Assembly (NCBI RefSeq): GCF_026341275.1
Contig: NZ_JAIFZO010000002.1
Coordinates: forward strand, 3,263,264 to 3,327,263
From: Streptomyces ortus
Lineage (GTDB): Bacteria > Actinomycetota > Actinomycetes > Streptomycetales > Streptomycetaceae
DNA: 64,000 nt
Direction of reading: 5' to 3'
Shown: one piece after another, positions 17,574-26,433 of the stretch
Position numbering within the stretch: the stretch's first letter is position 1
Layout: each line of letters opens with the position of its first letter
Position numbers and translations under genes: made by a program
Notes under the pieces: generated by a model
The model's input: only the letters and a program-made list of their open reading frames with translations
The model's database searches: none
What the model was told of the DNA's origin: nothing

Positions 17574-18755
17574 TCACGTCACCCGCAGCTCCAGGATCCG
17601 GTCGTCCTTGCCGCCCGGGGTTCCCCTGCCGTCCGTCTCGCTCGTGACCAGCCACAGCTTGCCGCCGCCCGCCGCCACCACCGTGCGCAGCCGGCCGTAG
17701 TCGCCCTCCAGGAAGGCCTGGGGCTCCGCCGACTCCTGCGTGCCCTTGAGCGGGATGCGCCACAGCCGCTTGCCGCGCAGACCCGCCATCCAGACGGAAC
17801 CCTTCGCGTAGGCGATCCCGCTGGGGGAGGCCTCGTCGGTGCTCCACTGGTCGACCGGGCTCTCGTACCGGGAGTCGTCGGACTTCCCCTCCACGTCCGG
17901 CCAGCCGTAGTTGCCGCCCGGCTTGATGTGGTTCAGCTCGTCCCAGGTGTCCTGGCCGAACTCGGAGGCGAACAGCCGCTGCCTGGAGTCCCAGGCCAGT
18001 CCCTGCACGTTGCGGTGGCCGTACGAGTAGACGGGTGAGTCGAAGGGGTTGCCCGGTGCCGGTTCGCCCTCCGGGGTCAGCCGCAGGATCTTGCCGCCCG
18101 TCGACTTCTTGTCCTGGGCCAGCTCGGTGACATAGGTCTCGCCCGTGCCCACGTACAGCATCTTGTCCGGGCCGAAGGCGATCCGGCCCCCGTTGTGGTT
18201 CGTGCCCTTGGGGATGCCCCGGAACACCGTGTCGGGGGCACCCAGCCGCTCACCGGCCGGCCTCTTCGCGTCGTACTGCATGCGCACGACGCGGTTGTCC
18301 GAGTCCGAGGTGAAGTACGCGTAGACCATGTGGTCCGACGCGTACGTCGGGGACAGGGCGAGGCCCATCAGACCGCCCTCGCCGCCGGGGGCGACGCCGG
18401 GCACCGAGCCCACCTCGGTCTGCTTGCCGGTCTTCTCGTCGACCAGGGTGATCGTCCCCTCGTCGCGCGAGGACACCAGGAGGCCGCCCTCGGGCAGGGG
18501 CGCCAGGCCCCAGGGGGACTTGAGGCCGTCGGTGACGGTCCGCACGACCTTCACGGAGCCCTTGGCGGGCGGCGCCTCCTCGGCCGCCCCCTCGGAGGCC
18601 GGGGCCGAGGCGCCGGACTCCGAACCGCCGGACTGCGCACCGCCCGGTGACGTACTCCTGCCGATGTCCGGGTCCAGCCCGTCACCCGAGGAGCACCCGG
18701 CCGTCAGCAGGAGCGTGGCTGCGGCCAGCACGGCCGTCACAGCTCGACGTTGCAC
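17574..18755 (-). CDS. Secreted PQQ-type sugar dehydrogenase lipoprotein
   Basis: This 393-residue protein has a lipoprotein signal peptide (MQRRAVTAVLAAATLLLTAGC, lipobox LTAGC), then a Ser/Gly/Ala-rich linker and a glucose/sorbosone dehydrogenase beta-propeller. Family motifs are LKSPWGLAPLPEGGLLVS, EGGLMGLALSP, the NHNGGRIAFGPDKMLYVGTG loop with its catalytic-type His, and YGHRNVQGLAWD. Such proteins oxidise aldose sugars with PQQ on the cell surface, but many actinobacterial members have no proven activity. The GTG start follows AAGGGA. Confidence 0.88.
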   Translation of the reverse strand: MQRRAVTAVLAAATLLLTAGCSSGDGLDPDIGRSTSPGGAQSGGSESGASAPASEGAAEEAPPAKGSVKVVRTVTDGLKSPWGLAPLPEGGLLVSSRDEGTITLVDEKTGKQTEVGSVPGVAPGGEGGLMGLALSPTYASDHMVYAYFTSDSDNRVVRMQYDAKRPAGERLGAPDTVFRGIPKGTNHNGGRIAFGPDKMLYVGTGETYVTELAQDKKSTGGKILRLTPEGEPAPGNPFDSPVYSYGHRNVQGLAWDSRQRLFASEFGQDTWDELNHIKPGGNYGWPDVEGKSDDSRYESPVDQWSTDEASPSGIAYAKGSVWMAGLRGKRLWRIPLKGTQESAEPQAFLEGDYGRLRTVVAAGGGKLWLVTSETDGRGTPGGKDDRILELRVT

Positions 18756-18919
18756 GATGCAGGATCCCTTCGACGCGGCAGGTTCTACCTGTCATACACC
18801 GACCGGGCCCCGCGGGTTCCCGATCACGGACACCAATCGTCGCCCCCGCCCGAACCGGGCGACCCACCGGCGGGGCCGCGGCTCGCTTCCGGGACCCTCC
18901 TCGGCCCCCGTACCCCGCC

Positions 18920-19933
18920 TCAGTCCCACGACCCCAGTGCGGCGGGCAGTGCCGCCACCTCGGCGAGATCCTCCGCCGTCAGCCGCAGCCCGGCCGCCGC
19001 CGCGTTCTCCGCGGCCCAGCACTCCCGCTTGGTCCCGGGCACCGGAACCACCTGCTCCCCGCGCGACAGCACCCACGCGAGAGCCACCTGCGCGGGGGTG
19101 ACGTCAGCGCCCCCCGCGCCCGCCGAGTGACGGGCAGCGATACGGCGCAGACCGACGACTATCGGCTGGTTCGCGGCCATCATCTCCGCGGTGAACCGGG
19201 GATGCCTGGCCCGCAGGTCGTCGGGTTCGAACCCCTCGCCGGGCGTGAGGGTCCCGGTCAGGAAGCCGTTGCCGAGCGGCATCGCGGCGAGGAAACCGAC
19301 CCCGCGCGCCTCGCACCACGGCAGCAGGTCCTCCAGCGCCTCCGGCGACCACACCGACAGCTCGGCCTCCACCGCGCTCACCGGGAAGACCTGCTGCACC
19401 CGCTCCAGCTTCCGTATGGTCCCGTCGTGCAGCCGCGCCCCCGGCCGGCGGCCGGCGCGGGCGCCCACCGCGCACAGCCCGAGAGCCCGTACCTTCCCGG
19501 CCGACACGAGCTCCGCCATCGCACCCCAGGTCTCCTCGACCGGCACCTCCGGATCCTCGCGGTGCAGTTGGTAGAGGTCGATGACATCCGTCTGCAGCCG
19601 GCGCAGCGAGGCGTCGCACGCCCGCCGCACGTAGCCGGGACGGCCGTTGGCCACGATGTGCTGCTCACCCACCAGCAGGCCGACCTTGGTCGACACGAAG
19701 GCCTCCGCACGCCGCTCCTTCAGCGCGCGCCCGACCAGCAGCTCATTGGTGAACGGCCCGTACATGTCGGCGGTGTCCAGCAGGGTGGTGCCCCGGTCGA
19801 GAGCCGTGTGCACGGTGCGCAGCGACTCGGCGCCCCGCTGCCGCGAACCCGAGTAGGCCCAGTTCATCGGCATGCACCCGAGACCGACAGCCCCCACTTC
19901 GAGCGCCGCCGCCCCGATCGTCCTGCGCTCCAC
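18920..19933 (-). CDS. Aldo/keto reductase
   Basis: The 337-residue protein is an NADPH-dependent TIM-barrel reductase. The catalytic set is visible: Asp and Tyr in DTADMYGPF, Lys in FVSTKVGLL and His in DLYQLHRED. The C-terminal VVPVPGTKRE cofactor-binding motif is present. I placed the start at GTG 19933 because VERRTIGAAALEVGAVGLG begins the family domain and AGGGAGG lies 9 nt upstream. The substrate is unknown. The gene is divergent from the 2-hydroxyacid dehydrogenase with a 75-nt gap. Confidence 0.9.
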   Translation of the reverse strand: MERRTIGAAALEVGAVGLGCMPMNWAYSGSRQRGAESLRTVHTALDRGTTLLDTADMYGPFTNELLVGRALKERRAEAFVSTKVGLLVGEQHIVANGRPGYVRRACDASLRRLQTDVIDLYQLHREDPEVPVEETWGAMAELVSAGKVRALGLCAVGARAGRRPGARLHDGTIRKLERVQQVFPVSAVEAELSVWSPEALEDLLPWCEARGVGFLAAMPLGNGFLTGTLTPGEGFEPDDLRARHPRFTAEMMAANQPIVVGLRRIAARHSAGAGGADVTPAQVALAWVLSRGEQVVPVPGTKRECWAAENAAAAGLRLTAEDLAEVAALPAALGSWD

Positions 19934-19995
19934 CTGGCCGTGCCCTCCCTCTCCTTGCACCCCAAACTAACCTCTGCGTCCACGGGGCCTTCGCA

Positions 19996-20001
19996 TAGCC
20001 T
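19996..20001 (+). promoter_or_regulatory. Candidate -10 hexamer TAGCCT, leaderless start
   Basis: TAGCCT ends 7 nt before the ATG of the 2-hydroxyacid dehydrogenase gene, and the short gap contains only the weak purine-poor sequence cctgacc. Confidence 0.4.
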
Positions 20002-20008
20002 CCTGACC

Positions 20009-20950
20009 ATGACGTACGAAGTGTGGCTACCGTTTCCCCCGGACGAACTCGACGGCCTTCCCGAAGGCCTCGACTACCGGCACTGGAACGGCGAGGAGGA
20101 CTTCCCCGCCGACCCCGCCGACTGCGCCTTCTACGTCGTGCCCTACATGAAGGGCGGCGACGTCTCCGTAAGACCCCTGGCCGACATGACCTCCGTGCAG
20201 GTCGTGCAGACCCTGTCGGCGGGCATCGACCACGTCCAGCCGGGCCTCGAACTGCTGCCCAGGGGTGTGCGGTTGTGCAACGCGCGCGGTGTGCACGACG
20301 CGAGCACCGCCGAGCTCGCCCTCACCCTGATCCTCGCCTCGCTGCGCGGCATTCCCGACTTCGTCCGCGGACAGGACCGCGAGGAGTGGCGGTCGGGGTT
20401 CCGTCCCGCACTGGCGGACAAGAGCGTTCTGATCGTCGGCTACGGAGCGGTGGGCTCCGCCATCGAGGACCGGCTCGCGCCGTTCGAGCTCGCGCGGGTG
20501 GCGCGCGTCGCGCGCTCCGCACGTGAGACCGCGCGCGGCCCCGTGCATCCGATTTCCGCCCTGCGGGAGCTCCTGCCGGAAGCCGATGTGGTGGTGCTCA
20601 TCACGCCGCTCACCGAGCAGACGAAAGGCCTGGCCGGAGCCGATTTCCTGGCCCGGATGAAGGACGGGGCGCTCCTCGTGAACGTGGCTCGCGGCGGTGT
20701 CGTCGACACCAAGGCGCTCCTCGCCGAGCTGGAGAGCGGCCGGCTCCGGGCCGCCCTGGACGTCACGGACCCCGAACCGCTGCCGCCCGGCCACCCTCTG
20801 TGGCACGCCCCGAACGTGCTCATCAGCCCTCATGTGGGCGGCCCCACCTCCGCGTTCTTCCCTCGGGCCCAGCGGCTTCTCGTGGACCAGTTGAACCGTT
20901 TCGTGAACCGTGAGCCACTGCGGAACGTGGTCCTTACGACGGGCTCGTAG
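20009..20950 (+). CDS. D-isomer 2-hydroxyacid dehydrogenase
   Basis: The 313-residue protein is an NAD(P)-dependent reductase of 2-oxo acids. The nucleotide-binding GYGAVGSAIEDRL, the catalytic Arg in NVARGGVVDTKALL, the Glu in DVTDPEPLP and the His in LISPHVGGPTS are all present. The open frame continues far upstream in shadow sequence. I chose ATG 20009 because the protein domain begins there and TAGCCT precedes it. The physiological substrate cannot be told. Confidence 0.88.
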   Translation: MTYEVWLPFPPDELDGLPEGLDYRHWNGEEDFPADPADCAFYVVPYMKGGDVSVRPLADMTSVQVVQTLSAGIDHVQPGLELLPRGVRLCNARGVHDASTAELALTLILASLRGIPDFVRGQDREEWRSGFRPALADKSVLIVGYGAVGSAIEDRLAPFELARVARVARSARETARGPVHPISALRELLPEADVVVLITPLTEQTKGLAGADFLARMKDGALLVNVARGGVVDTKALLAELESGRLRAALDVTDPEPLPPGHPLWHAPNVLISPHVGGPTSAFFPRAQRLLVDQLNRFVNREPLRNVVLTTGS

Positions 20951-21044
20951 TCCTCCCCGTTCCCGTCCGGGCGCGTACGACGGGCACCCGTGGGTACCCT
21001 CCGCATTCCATCGAACGCGCGCCGTGTCCAATCCCCCGTCGATC

Positions 21045-21059
21045 GTCACGGAGCGTAGA
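21045..21059 (+). promoter_or_regulatory. Candidate BldD box upstream of the GGDEF gene
   Basis: The 15-mer gTcACgGAGcGTaGa matches seven of nine fixed positions of the BldD consensus nTnACnCWGnGTnAn. BldD, bound to c-di-GMP, represses several c-di-GMP genes in Streptomyces; I recall this gene's homologue among its targets. The match is by eye only. Confidence 0.4.
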
Positions 21060-21182
21060 GGAACTATGTCCCTGAGTGACGAGACTGGTGTATCGTCCCG
21101 ACAGGGGCTGCGCCGCGCACCATCCGGCGCCGGGGACTGAGAGACAGCAACAGCGAGGGGGGCGACGGGCGATGCACGGCCT

Positions 21183-24100
21183 ATGGACCAACGATCCGAC
21201 GCGACGGGGCCGCCGACGGCGGCCCTGGTGTCCACCCGCGCGCAGATGCGGCCACAGCGGCCACCACCGCCGGCCGGGCGGTCGCAGGCGTCACCCACAT
21301 CCGACGCACCGGGACCAGAGGGACGCGGGGGCGGCGCGGCCCGGAGCGACACCATGAGCTCCCCGGGGGCGGTGCTCGCCCGCGGTCAGCTCACCGGGGA
21401 CGGGTCGCAGATGGTCCCGCAGCTCGTGCTCGCCCTGCTGTGCGCGGGATACGCCGTCGGTTCCGCGCTCGGCTGGGGCTCACCACGACTCGCCCTGATC
21501 ATGGGCGACTTCGGCCTGAGCGCGGCGGCGGCCACCGCGGCCGTCTCCTGCTTCCTCTGCGCCCGCGCCCGGCGCAGCCGCTTTCGACCCGCATGGCTGC
21601 TCTTCTCGCTCTCCTCCGCGATGGCGGCGGTGGGCAACTTCGTCTGGGGCTGGTACGAGGTCGTGCTGGAGAGCCCGGTCCCCAGCCCGAGCTGGGCCGA
21701 CCTGTTCTTCCTTTGCTTCGCGCCACCCGCCATCGTGGGACTGCTCGTCCTCGCCAAACGGCCGGTGAGCAAGGCCGGCTGGGTCTGTCTGGGGCTCGAC
21801 GCCTGGCTGATCGGCGGCTCGCTGCTCACGCTCTCCTGGAGTCTCGCGCTCGCCCAGGCGGCCAGGGCGGAGGAGCCGAGCGTTCCGCACACCGCGCTGT
21901 CGCTCGCGTATCCGCTGCTGGACATCGCTCTCGTGAGCATGGTGCTCGCACTGCACTTCAGGCGATCGGCCGTGAACCGCTCCGCGGTGAACACCGCGAT
22001 CGGGGCGCTGGCCCTGACGGTGATGTGCGACGCCCTGTTCACCTCGCCGCTGCTCCACAACGACTACCGCTCCGGGCAGCTGCTCGACGCCGGCTGGTTC
22101 GCCGGCTCCCTGCTGCTCGCCTACGCCCCCTGGGTGGGGCAGGGGCACGGACACACGGAAGAAGAAGGGCACACGCGCGTGGTGTACGGCTACGTGCCCG
22201 GGCCCCGGCAGGGACAACCGGCACACGTGCCCCTCCAGGAGGGAGGCCACGGCCGGTATCCCCTCGGCCGCCCGATCAGCAGTTCGCTGGCGGCGCTCAC
22301 CCCCTACCTGGCAGCCGCCGTCTGCACGCTGGGGATTCTCTACAACGTGCTCAACGGCCGCAGCGTCGACCGCGTGGTGCTCGTCACCGGGGGCACGGTC
22401 GTGCTCGCCCTCGTCGTGCGCCAGGGCATCATGCTCGTCGACAACATCACCCTCACCCACGAACTGGCCCAGAAGGAGAACCACTTCCGCTCCCTGGTGC
22501 AGGGGTCCAGCGACGTCATCATGATCGCCGCTCCGAACGGCATCCTGAGGTACGTCAGCCCGGCCGCGGCCGGGGTCTACGGACGGCCCGCCGAGGAACT
22601 GGTCGGGTCCGAACTCGCCACGCTGATCCACCCGGAGGACCTGGGCTGCGTGGTGCACGAGGTGCGCCGCTTCCTCGCCGCCGACCCCATGGAGGAACCC
22701 ACCACCCGCATGGAGTGCCGCTTCAGGTCCGGGGACGACCGCTGGCTCAATGTCGAGTCGACCGTCAACCGCCACCACGGCGGCCTCATCTTCAACAGCC
22801 GTGACGTGACCGAACGGGTGCGCCTGCAGGCCCAGTTGCAGCACAACGCCGAACACGACCCGCTCACCGACCTGCCCAACCGCGCCCTGTTCACCCGCCG
22901 TGTCGGACAGGCCCTCTCCGGCCGCCGCTCCTCCGACCACGGCACCGCCGTGCTCTTCATCGACCTCGACGGCTTCAAGGCGGTCAACGACACCATCGGC
23001 CACCAGGCCGGTGACGAGCTCCTCGTGCAGGCCGCCCGCAGGCTCCAGGACGCGGTCCGCAAGGGGGACACCGCCTCCCGGCTCGGCGGCGACGAGTTCG
23101 CGGCCCTGATCGTCGGCGACGGCTCCCGTGACCGCACCGCGCGCGAGCGCCACATCTTCGAACTAGCCGACCGGCTGCGTACGACCCTGTCGCAGCCGTA
23201 TCTCATCGACGGCAACGATGTCCGGGTCGCCGCCTCCATCGGGGTGTCCTTCTCCGAGCCGGGCCTGGGCGCGGGCGAACTGCTGCGCAACGCCGACCTG
23301 GCGATGTACCGCGCGAAGGCGGCGGGCAAGGGCCGCGTCGAGCTGTACGTGCCACAGATGCAGCAGGACGTCGTCCGCAAGGCGGAGTTGGCCACCAGAC
23401 TGCGCGCCGCCCTGCACGACGGCGAGTTCGCCCTGCTGCACCAGCCCGTGGTCTCCCTGGACACCGGCCGGATCACGGCGGTGGCCGCGCAGGCGCGCTG
23501 GCGCTCGGCCCAGGGGGTGCTGTTCACGCCCGCCGAGTTCCTCCGGGTCGCCGAGGACAGCGACCGCACCGCCGAACTGGGCCGCTGGATGCTGGAGGAG
23601 GCGGTCGAACAGGCCGCCGAGCGCGCCGCCGCCGGGCTCGCCGTGCCCGTCGCAGTCCGTATGACCGCCCGCAGACTCCTCGACCGCTCCATGCCGCTGA
23701 GTTCCGTGGAGGCGCTGCTCACGCGGCACGGACTGCCCTCGGGCGCCCTCATCGTGGAACTGGCCGAGACGGACCCCAAGGTCTCCCTGGACGAGCTGGA
23801 GCGCCGCCTGAAGGCGCTCAGGCGGCTCGGCGTGCGGATCGCCCTGGAAGGCTTCGGCAGCGGGTACGCCACGATCACCGCGCTGCGCCGGCTGCCCGTC
23901 GACGTACTGAGACTGGACCGCTCCCTGATCGAGGGGGTCGTCGAGTCCGCCAGGCTCCACAAGATCACCGGCGGACTGCTGCGGATCGCGAACGACCTGG
24001 GGCTGCAGACGGTGGCCGACGGCGTGGATCTGCCCGAGCAGGTCGTCGCCCTGCGCTCGATGGGCTGCACCCATGGACAGGGCGTGGCCTTCTCCGGACC

Positions 24101-24311
24101 GCTGGACGAGTACCGCATGCGCCGGGCCCTCGCCGGGGGTGTCTACGCCGTGCCCCACGGCCCCGTCGAACCCGTCTTCGCGGGAGGCGTGGGAAGCAGC
24201 GTCTTCGCAGGTGGGGGCAGGAACGCGTATGCGGCGGGGGCCGCCTCGGGAGGGTATGGAACCGGCCTCGCGCTGCGCTCACATAATGAGACTCCCGTCC
24301 CACCCACTTGA
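21183..24311 (+). CDS. Membrane PAS-GGDEF-(degenerate EAL) protein, probable diguanylate cyclase (CdgE-like)
   Basis: The protein (1042 residues from ATG 21183) has eight or so membrane helices (about 75-440), a PAS domain (HFRSLVQGSSDVIMIAAPNG onward, about 440-560), a GGDEF domain and an EAL-like domain. GGDEF at 635-639 is intact and preceded by the inhibitory site RKGD (Arg626-Asp629), as in feedback-controlled cyclases. The EAL motif is replaced by AAQ (TAVAAQARW) and DDFG by EGFG, so phosphodiesterase activity is unlikely. The start is uncertain; ATG at 21351 has CGGAG 7 nt upstream and lies just before the first helix. It stands directly ahead of ilvB, as SCO5511 does in S. coelicolor from memory. 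Confidence 0.88.
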   Translation: MDQRSDATGPPTAALVSTRAQMRPQRPPPPAGRSQASPTSDAPGPEGRGGGAARSDTMSSPGAVLARGQLTGDGSQMVPQLVLALLCAGYAVGSALGWGSPRLALIMGDFGLSAAAATAAVSCFLCARARRSRFRPAWLLFSLSSAMAAVGNFVWGWYEVVLESPVPSPSWADLFFLCFAPPAIVGLLVLAKRPVSKAGWVCLGLDAWLIGGSLLTLSWSLALAQAARAEEPSVPHTALSLAYPLLDIALVSMVLALHFRRSAVNRSAVNTAIGALALTVMCDALFTSPLLHNDYRSGQLLDAGWFAGSLLLAYAPWVGQGHGHTEEEGHTRVVYGYVPGPRQGQPAHVPLQEGGHGRYPLGRPISSSLAALTPYLAAAVCTLGILYNVLNGRSVDRVVLVTGGTVVLALVVRQGIMLVDNITLTHELAQKENHFRSLVQGSSDVIMIAAPNGILRYVSPAAAGVYGRPAEELVGSELATLIHPEDLGCVVHEVRRFLAADPMEEPTTRMECRFRSGDDRWLNVESTVNRHHGGLIFNSRDVTERVRLQAQLQHNAEHDPLTDLPNRALFTRRVGQALSGRRSSDHGTAVLFIDLDGFKAVNDTIGHQAGDELLVQAARRLQDAVRKGDTASRLGGDEFAALIVGDGSRDRTARERHIFELADRLRTTLSQPYLIDGNDVRVAASIGVSFSEPGLGAGELLRNADLAMYRAKAAGKGRVELYVPQMQQDVVRKAELATRLRAALHDGEFALLHQPVVSLDTGRITAVAAQARWRSAQGVLFTPAEFLRVAEDSDRTAELGRWMLEEAVEQAAERAAAGLAVPVAVRMTARRLLDRSMPLSSVEALLTRHGLPSGALIVELAETDPKVSLDELERRLKALRRLGVRIALEGFGSGYATITALRRLPVDVLRLDRSLIEGVVESARLHKITGGLLRIANDLGLQTVADGVDLPEQVVALRSMGCTHGQGVAFSGPLDEYRMRRALAGGVYAVPHGPVEPVFAGGVGSSVFAGGGRNAYAAGAASGGYGTGLALRSHNETPVPPT
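24282..24287 (+). promoter_or_regulatory. Candidate -10 (CATAAT) of the ilv operon
   Basis: CATAAT overlaps the last codons of the GGDEF gene. Transcription from about 24294 would put both copies of the regulatory decamer and the leader peptide in the mRNA. Confidence 0.5.
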
Positions 24312-24318
24312 CACGCAC

Positions 24319-24328
24319 AGCGCGTCGG
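24319..24328 (+). promoter_or_regulatory. Decamer AGCGCGTCGG, copy 1 (ilv leader)
   Basis: This decamer is identical to one at 24373-24382 and perfectly complementary to CCGACGCGCT at 24433-24442. It lies just before the leader-peptide ribosome site GGGGGAGGG. Confidence 0.7.
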
Positions 24329-24344
24329 GGGGAGGGTCTGTGCC

Positions 24345-24386
24345 ATGCGCACCCGAATTCTCGTACTTGGAAAGCGCGTCGGCTGA
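24345..24386 (+). CDS. ilv operon leader peptide
   Basis: The 13-residue peptide MRTRILVLGKRVG has four consecutive branched-chain codons (ATT CTC GTA CTT for Ile-Leu-Val-Leu) and one more Val. GGGAGGG lies 8 nt before the ATG. Stalling of a ribosome at these codons when Ile, Leu or Val is scarce would alter downstream RNA pairing, as in classic transcription attenuation. Codons 10-13 contain the second copy of the decamer that pairs with the segment abutting the terminator. The terminator and ilvB follow. Confidence 0.88.
   Translation: MRTRILVLGKRVG
24373..24382 (+). promoter_or_regulatory. Decamer AGCGCGTCGG, copy 2, inside the leader peptide gene
   Basis: It pairs perfectly over 10 bp with 24433-24442. 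It would be covered by a ribosome that finishes the leader peptide but exposed when the ribosome stalls at the Ile-Leu-Val-Leu codons. Confidence 0.7.
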
Positions 24387-24442
24387 GCAGGGAAGCACCG
24401 GATCGATGACCCGGAAGTCCCCGCTACCGCACCCGACGCGCT

Positions 24443-24476
24443 CCCCTCGCCTGCCTCACGGCACGAGGGGTTTTTT
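24443..24476 (+). terminator. Attenuator terminator before ilvB
   Basis: CCCCTCG pairs with CGAGGGG, with an inner TGCC/GGCA stem and a TCAC loop, followed by six T residues. A T run this clean is rare in Streptomyces. It lies 74 nt before the ilvB start and directly abuts the CCGACGCGCT segment. Confidence 0.9.
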
Positions 24477-24550
24477 GTTGCACCAGTGACTGTCGATCAG
24501 TAACCGCGAACCGTACGAACTTCGCAAAAACCCTCAGCATCGAGAAGAGA

Positions 24551-26407
24551 ATGCCGATGACCGAGCAGGCCACCGGGGCCCACCACCCGCAGCCGCGGCC
24601 CCGTTCCGGAGGACAGCAGTCCGCGCCCGAGCAGGTGACGGGAGCGCAGTCCCTCGTCCGTTCTCTTGAGGAGGTCGGGGCCGACACGGTATTCGGCATT
24701 CCCGGCGGCACCATCCTCCCGGCGTACGACCCGCTGATGGACTCCGAGCGGGTGCGGCACGTGCTCGTCCGCCACGAGCAGGGCGCGGGCCACGCGGCCA
24801 CCGGGTACGCGCAGGCCACCGGCAAGGTCGGGGTGTGCATGGCGACCTCGGGTCCCGGCGCCACCAACCTGGTCACCCCGATCGCCGACGCCCACATGGA
24901 CTCGGTGCCGCTGGTCGCGATCACCGGCCAGGTCGTCTCCAAGGCGATCGGTACGGACGCCTTCCAGGAGGCGGACATCGTCGGCATCACCATGCCGATC
25001 ACCAAGCACAGCTTCCTGGTCACGAGGGCCGAGGACATCCCCCAGGCGATCGCGCAGGCGTTCCACATCGCCTCCACCGGCCGTCCGGGTCCTGTCCTGG
25101 TCGACATCCCCAAGGACATCCTCCAGGCCAGGACCACCTTCTCCTGGCCGCCGGTCATGGACCTGCCCGGCTACCGCCCGGTGACCAAGCCGCACGCCAA
25201 GCAGATCCGCGAGGCGGCCAAGCTGATCACCCAGGCGAAGCGGCCCGTCCTCTATGTCGGCGGCGGCGTCATCAAGGCCGGCGCCACCGCCGAGCTGAAG
25301 GTCCTCGCGGAACTCACCGGAGCGCCCGTCACCACCACCCTGATGGCGCTCGGCGCATTCCCCGACAGCCACCCGCTGCACGTGGGAATGCCGGGCATGC
25401 ACGGTTCGGTCACCGCCGTCACCGCGCTGCAGAAGGCCGACCTGATCGTCGCCCTCGGAGCCCGCTTCGACGACCGCGTCACCGGCAAGCTGGACAGCTT
25501 CGCCCCGCACGCGAAGATCGTCCACGCCGATATCGACCCGGCTGAGATCGGCAAGAACCGCGCCGCCGACGTGCCGATCGTCGGAGACGCCCGCGAGGTC
25601 GTCGCGGATCTGATCCAGGCCGTGCAGAAGGAGCACAGCGAGGGCCACGCGGGCGACTACAGCGCCTGGTGGAAGGACCTCGGCCGCTGGCGCGAGACCT
25701 ACCCGCTGGGGTACGAGCAGCCCGACAACGGCTCGCTCTCCCCGCAGCAGGTCATCGAGCGCGTCGGACAGCTCGCCCCGCAGGGAACGATCTTCGCCGC
25801 GGGCGTGGGCCAGCACCAGATGTGGGCCGCGCACTACATCCAGTACGAGCAGCCCTCGACCTGGCTGAACTCCGGCGGCGCCGGGACGATGGGCTACGCG
25901 GTCCCGGCCGCGATGGGCGCCAAGGCCGGCGCACCGGAGCGTACGGTCTGGGCGATCGACGGCGACGGCTGCTTCCAGATGACCAATCAGGAGCTCACCA
26001 CCTGCGCCCTGAACAACATCCCGATCAAGGTCGCCATCATCAACAACGGCGCCCTCGGGATGGTCCGCCAGTGGCAGACCCTCTTCTACAACCAGCGGTA
26101 CTCCAACACCGTGCTGCACTCCGGTCCCGGCGCCGACGGCAAGCAACCGAGCGCCGGCACCCGCGTCCCCGACTTCGTCAAGCTGTCGGAGGCCATGGGC
26201 TGTTACGCGATCCGCTGCGAGTCCGCGGACGACCTGGACAAGGTCATCGAAGAGGCGAACTCGATCAACGACCGTCCCGTCGTGATCGACTTCATCGTCC
26301 ACGAGGACGCCATGGTGTGGCCGATGGTCGCCGCCGGCACCTCGAACGACGAGATCCTGGCCGCCCGGGACGTCCGCCCCGACTTCGGCGACAACGAAGA
26401 CGACTGA
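24551..26407 (+). CDS. ilvB: Acetolactate synthase large subunit
   Basis: IlvB makes acetolactate or acetohydroxybutyrate from pyruvate, the first common step to Val, Leu and Ile. The 618-residue protein shows the catalytic Glu in VRHEQGAGHAATGYA, the FAD region, and the thiamine-diphosphate motif from GDGCFQMTNQEL to NNGALGMVRQW. The N-terminal 35 residues are an unstructured extension. GAGAAG lies 3 to 9 nt before the two close ATG codons (24551, 24557). It is first in ilvB-ilvN-ilvC and is controlled by the attenuator just upstream. Confidence 0.98.
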   Translation: MPMTEQATGAHHPQPRPRSGGQQSAPEQVTGAQSLVRSLEEVGADTVFGIPGGTILPAYDPLMDSERVRHVLVRHEQGAGHAATGYAQATGKVGVCMATSGPGATNLVTPIADAHMDSVPLVAITGQVVSKAIGTDAFQEADIVGITMPITKHSFLVTRAEDIPQAIAQAFHIASTGRPGPVLVDIPKDILQARTTFSWPPVMDLPGYRPVTKPHAKQIREAAKLITQAKRPVLYVGGGVIKAGATAELKVLAELTGAPVTTTLMALGAFPDSHPLHVGMPGMHGSVTAVTALQKADLIVALGARFDDRVTGKLDSFAPHAKIVHADIDPAEIGKNRAADVPIVGDAREVVADLIQAVQKEHSEGHAGDYSAWWKDLGRWRETYPLGYEQPDNGSLSPQQVIERVGQLAPQGTIFAAGVGQHQMWAAHYIQYEQPSTWLNSGGAGTMGYAVPAAMGAKAGAPERTVWAIDGDGCFQMTNQELTTCALNNIPIKVAIINNGALGMVRQWQTLFYNQRYSNTVLHSGPGADGKQPSAGTRVPDFVKLSEAMGCYAIRCESADDLDKVIEEANSINDRPVVIDFIVHEDAMVWPMVAAGTSNDEILAARDVRPDFGDNEDD

Positions 26408-26433
26408 GAGCCGTAGGTAAAGGAAGCAGACCC

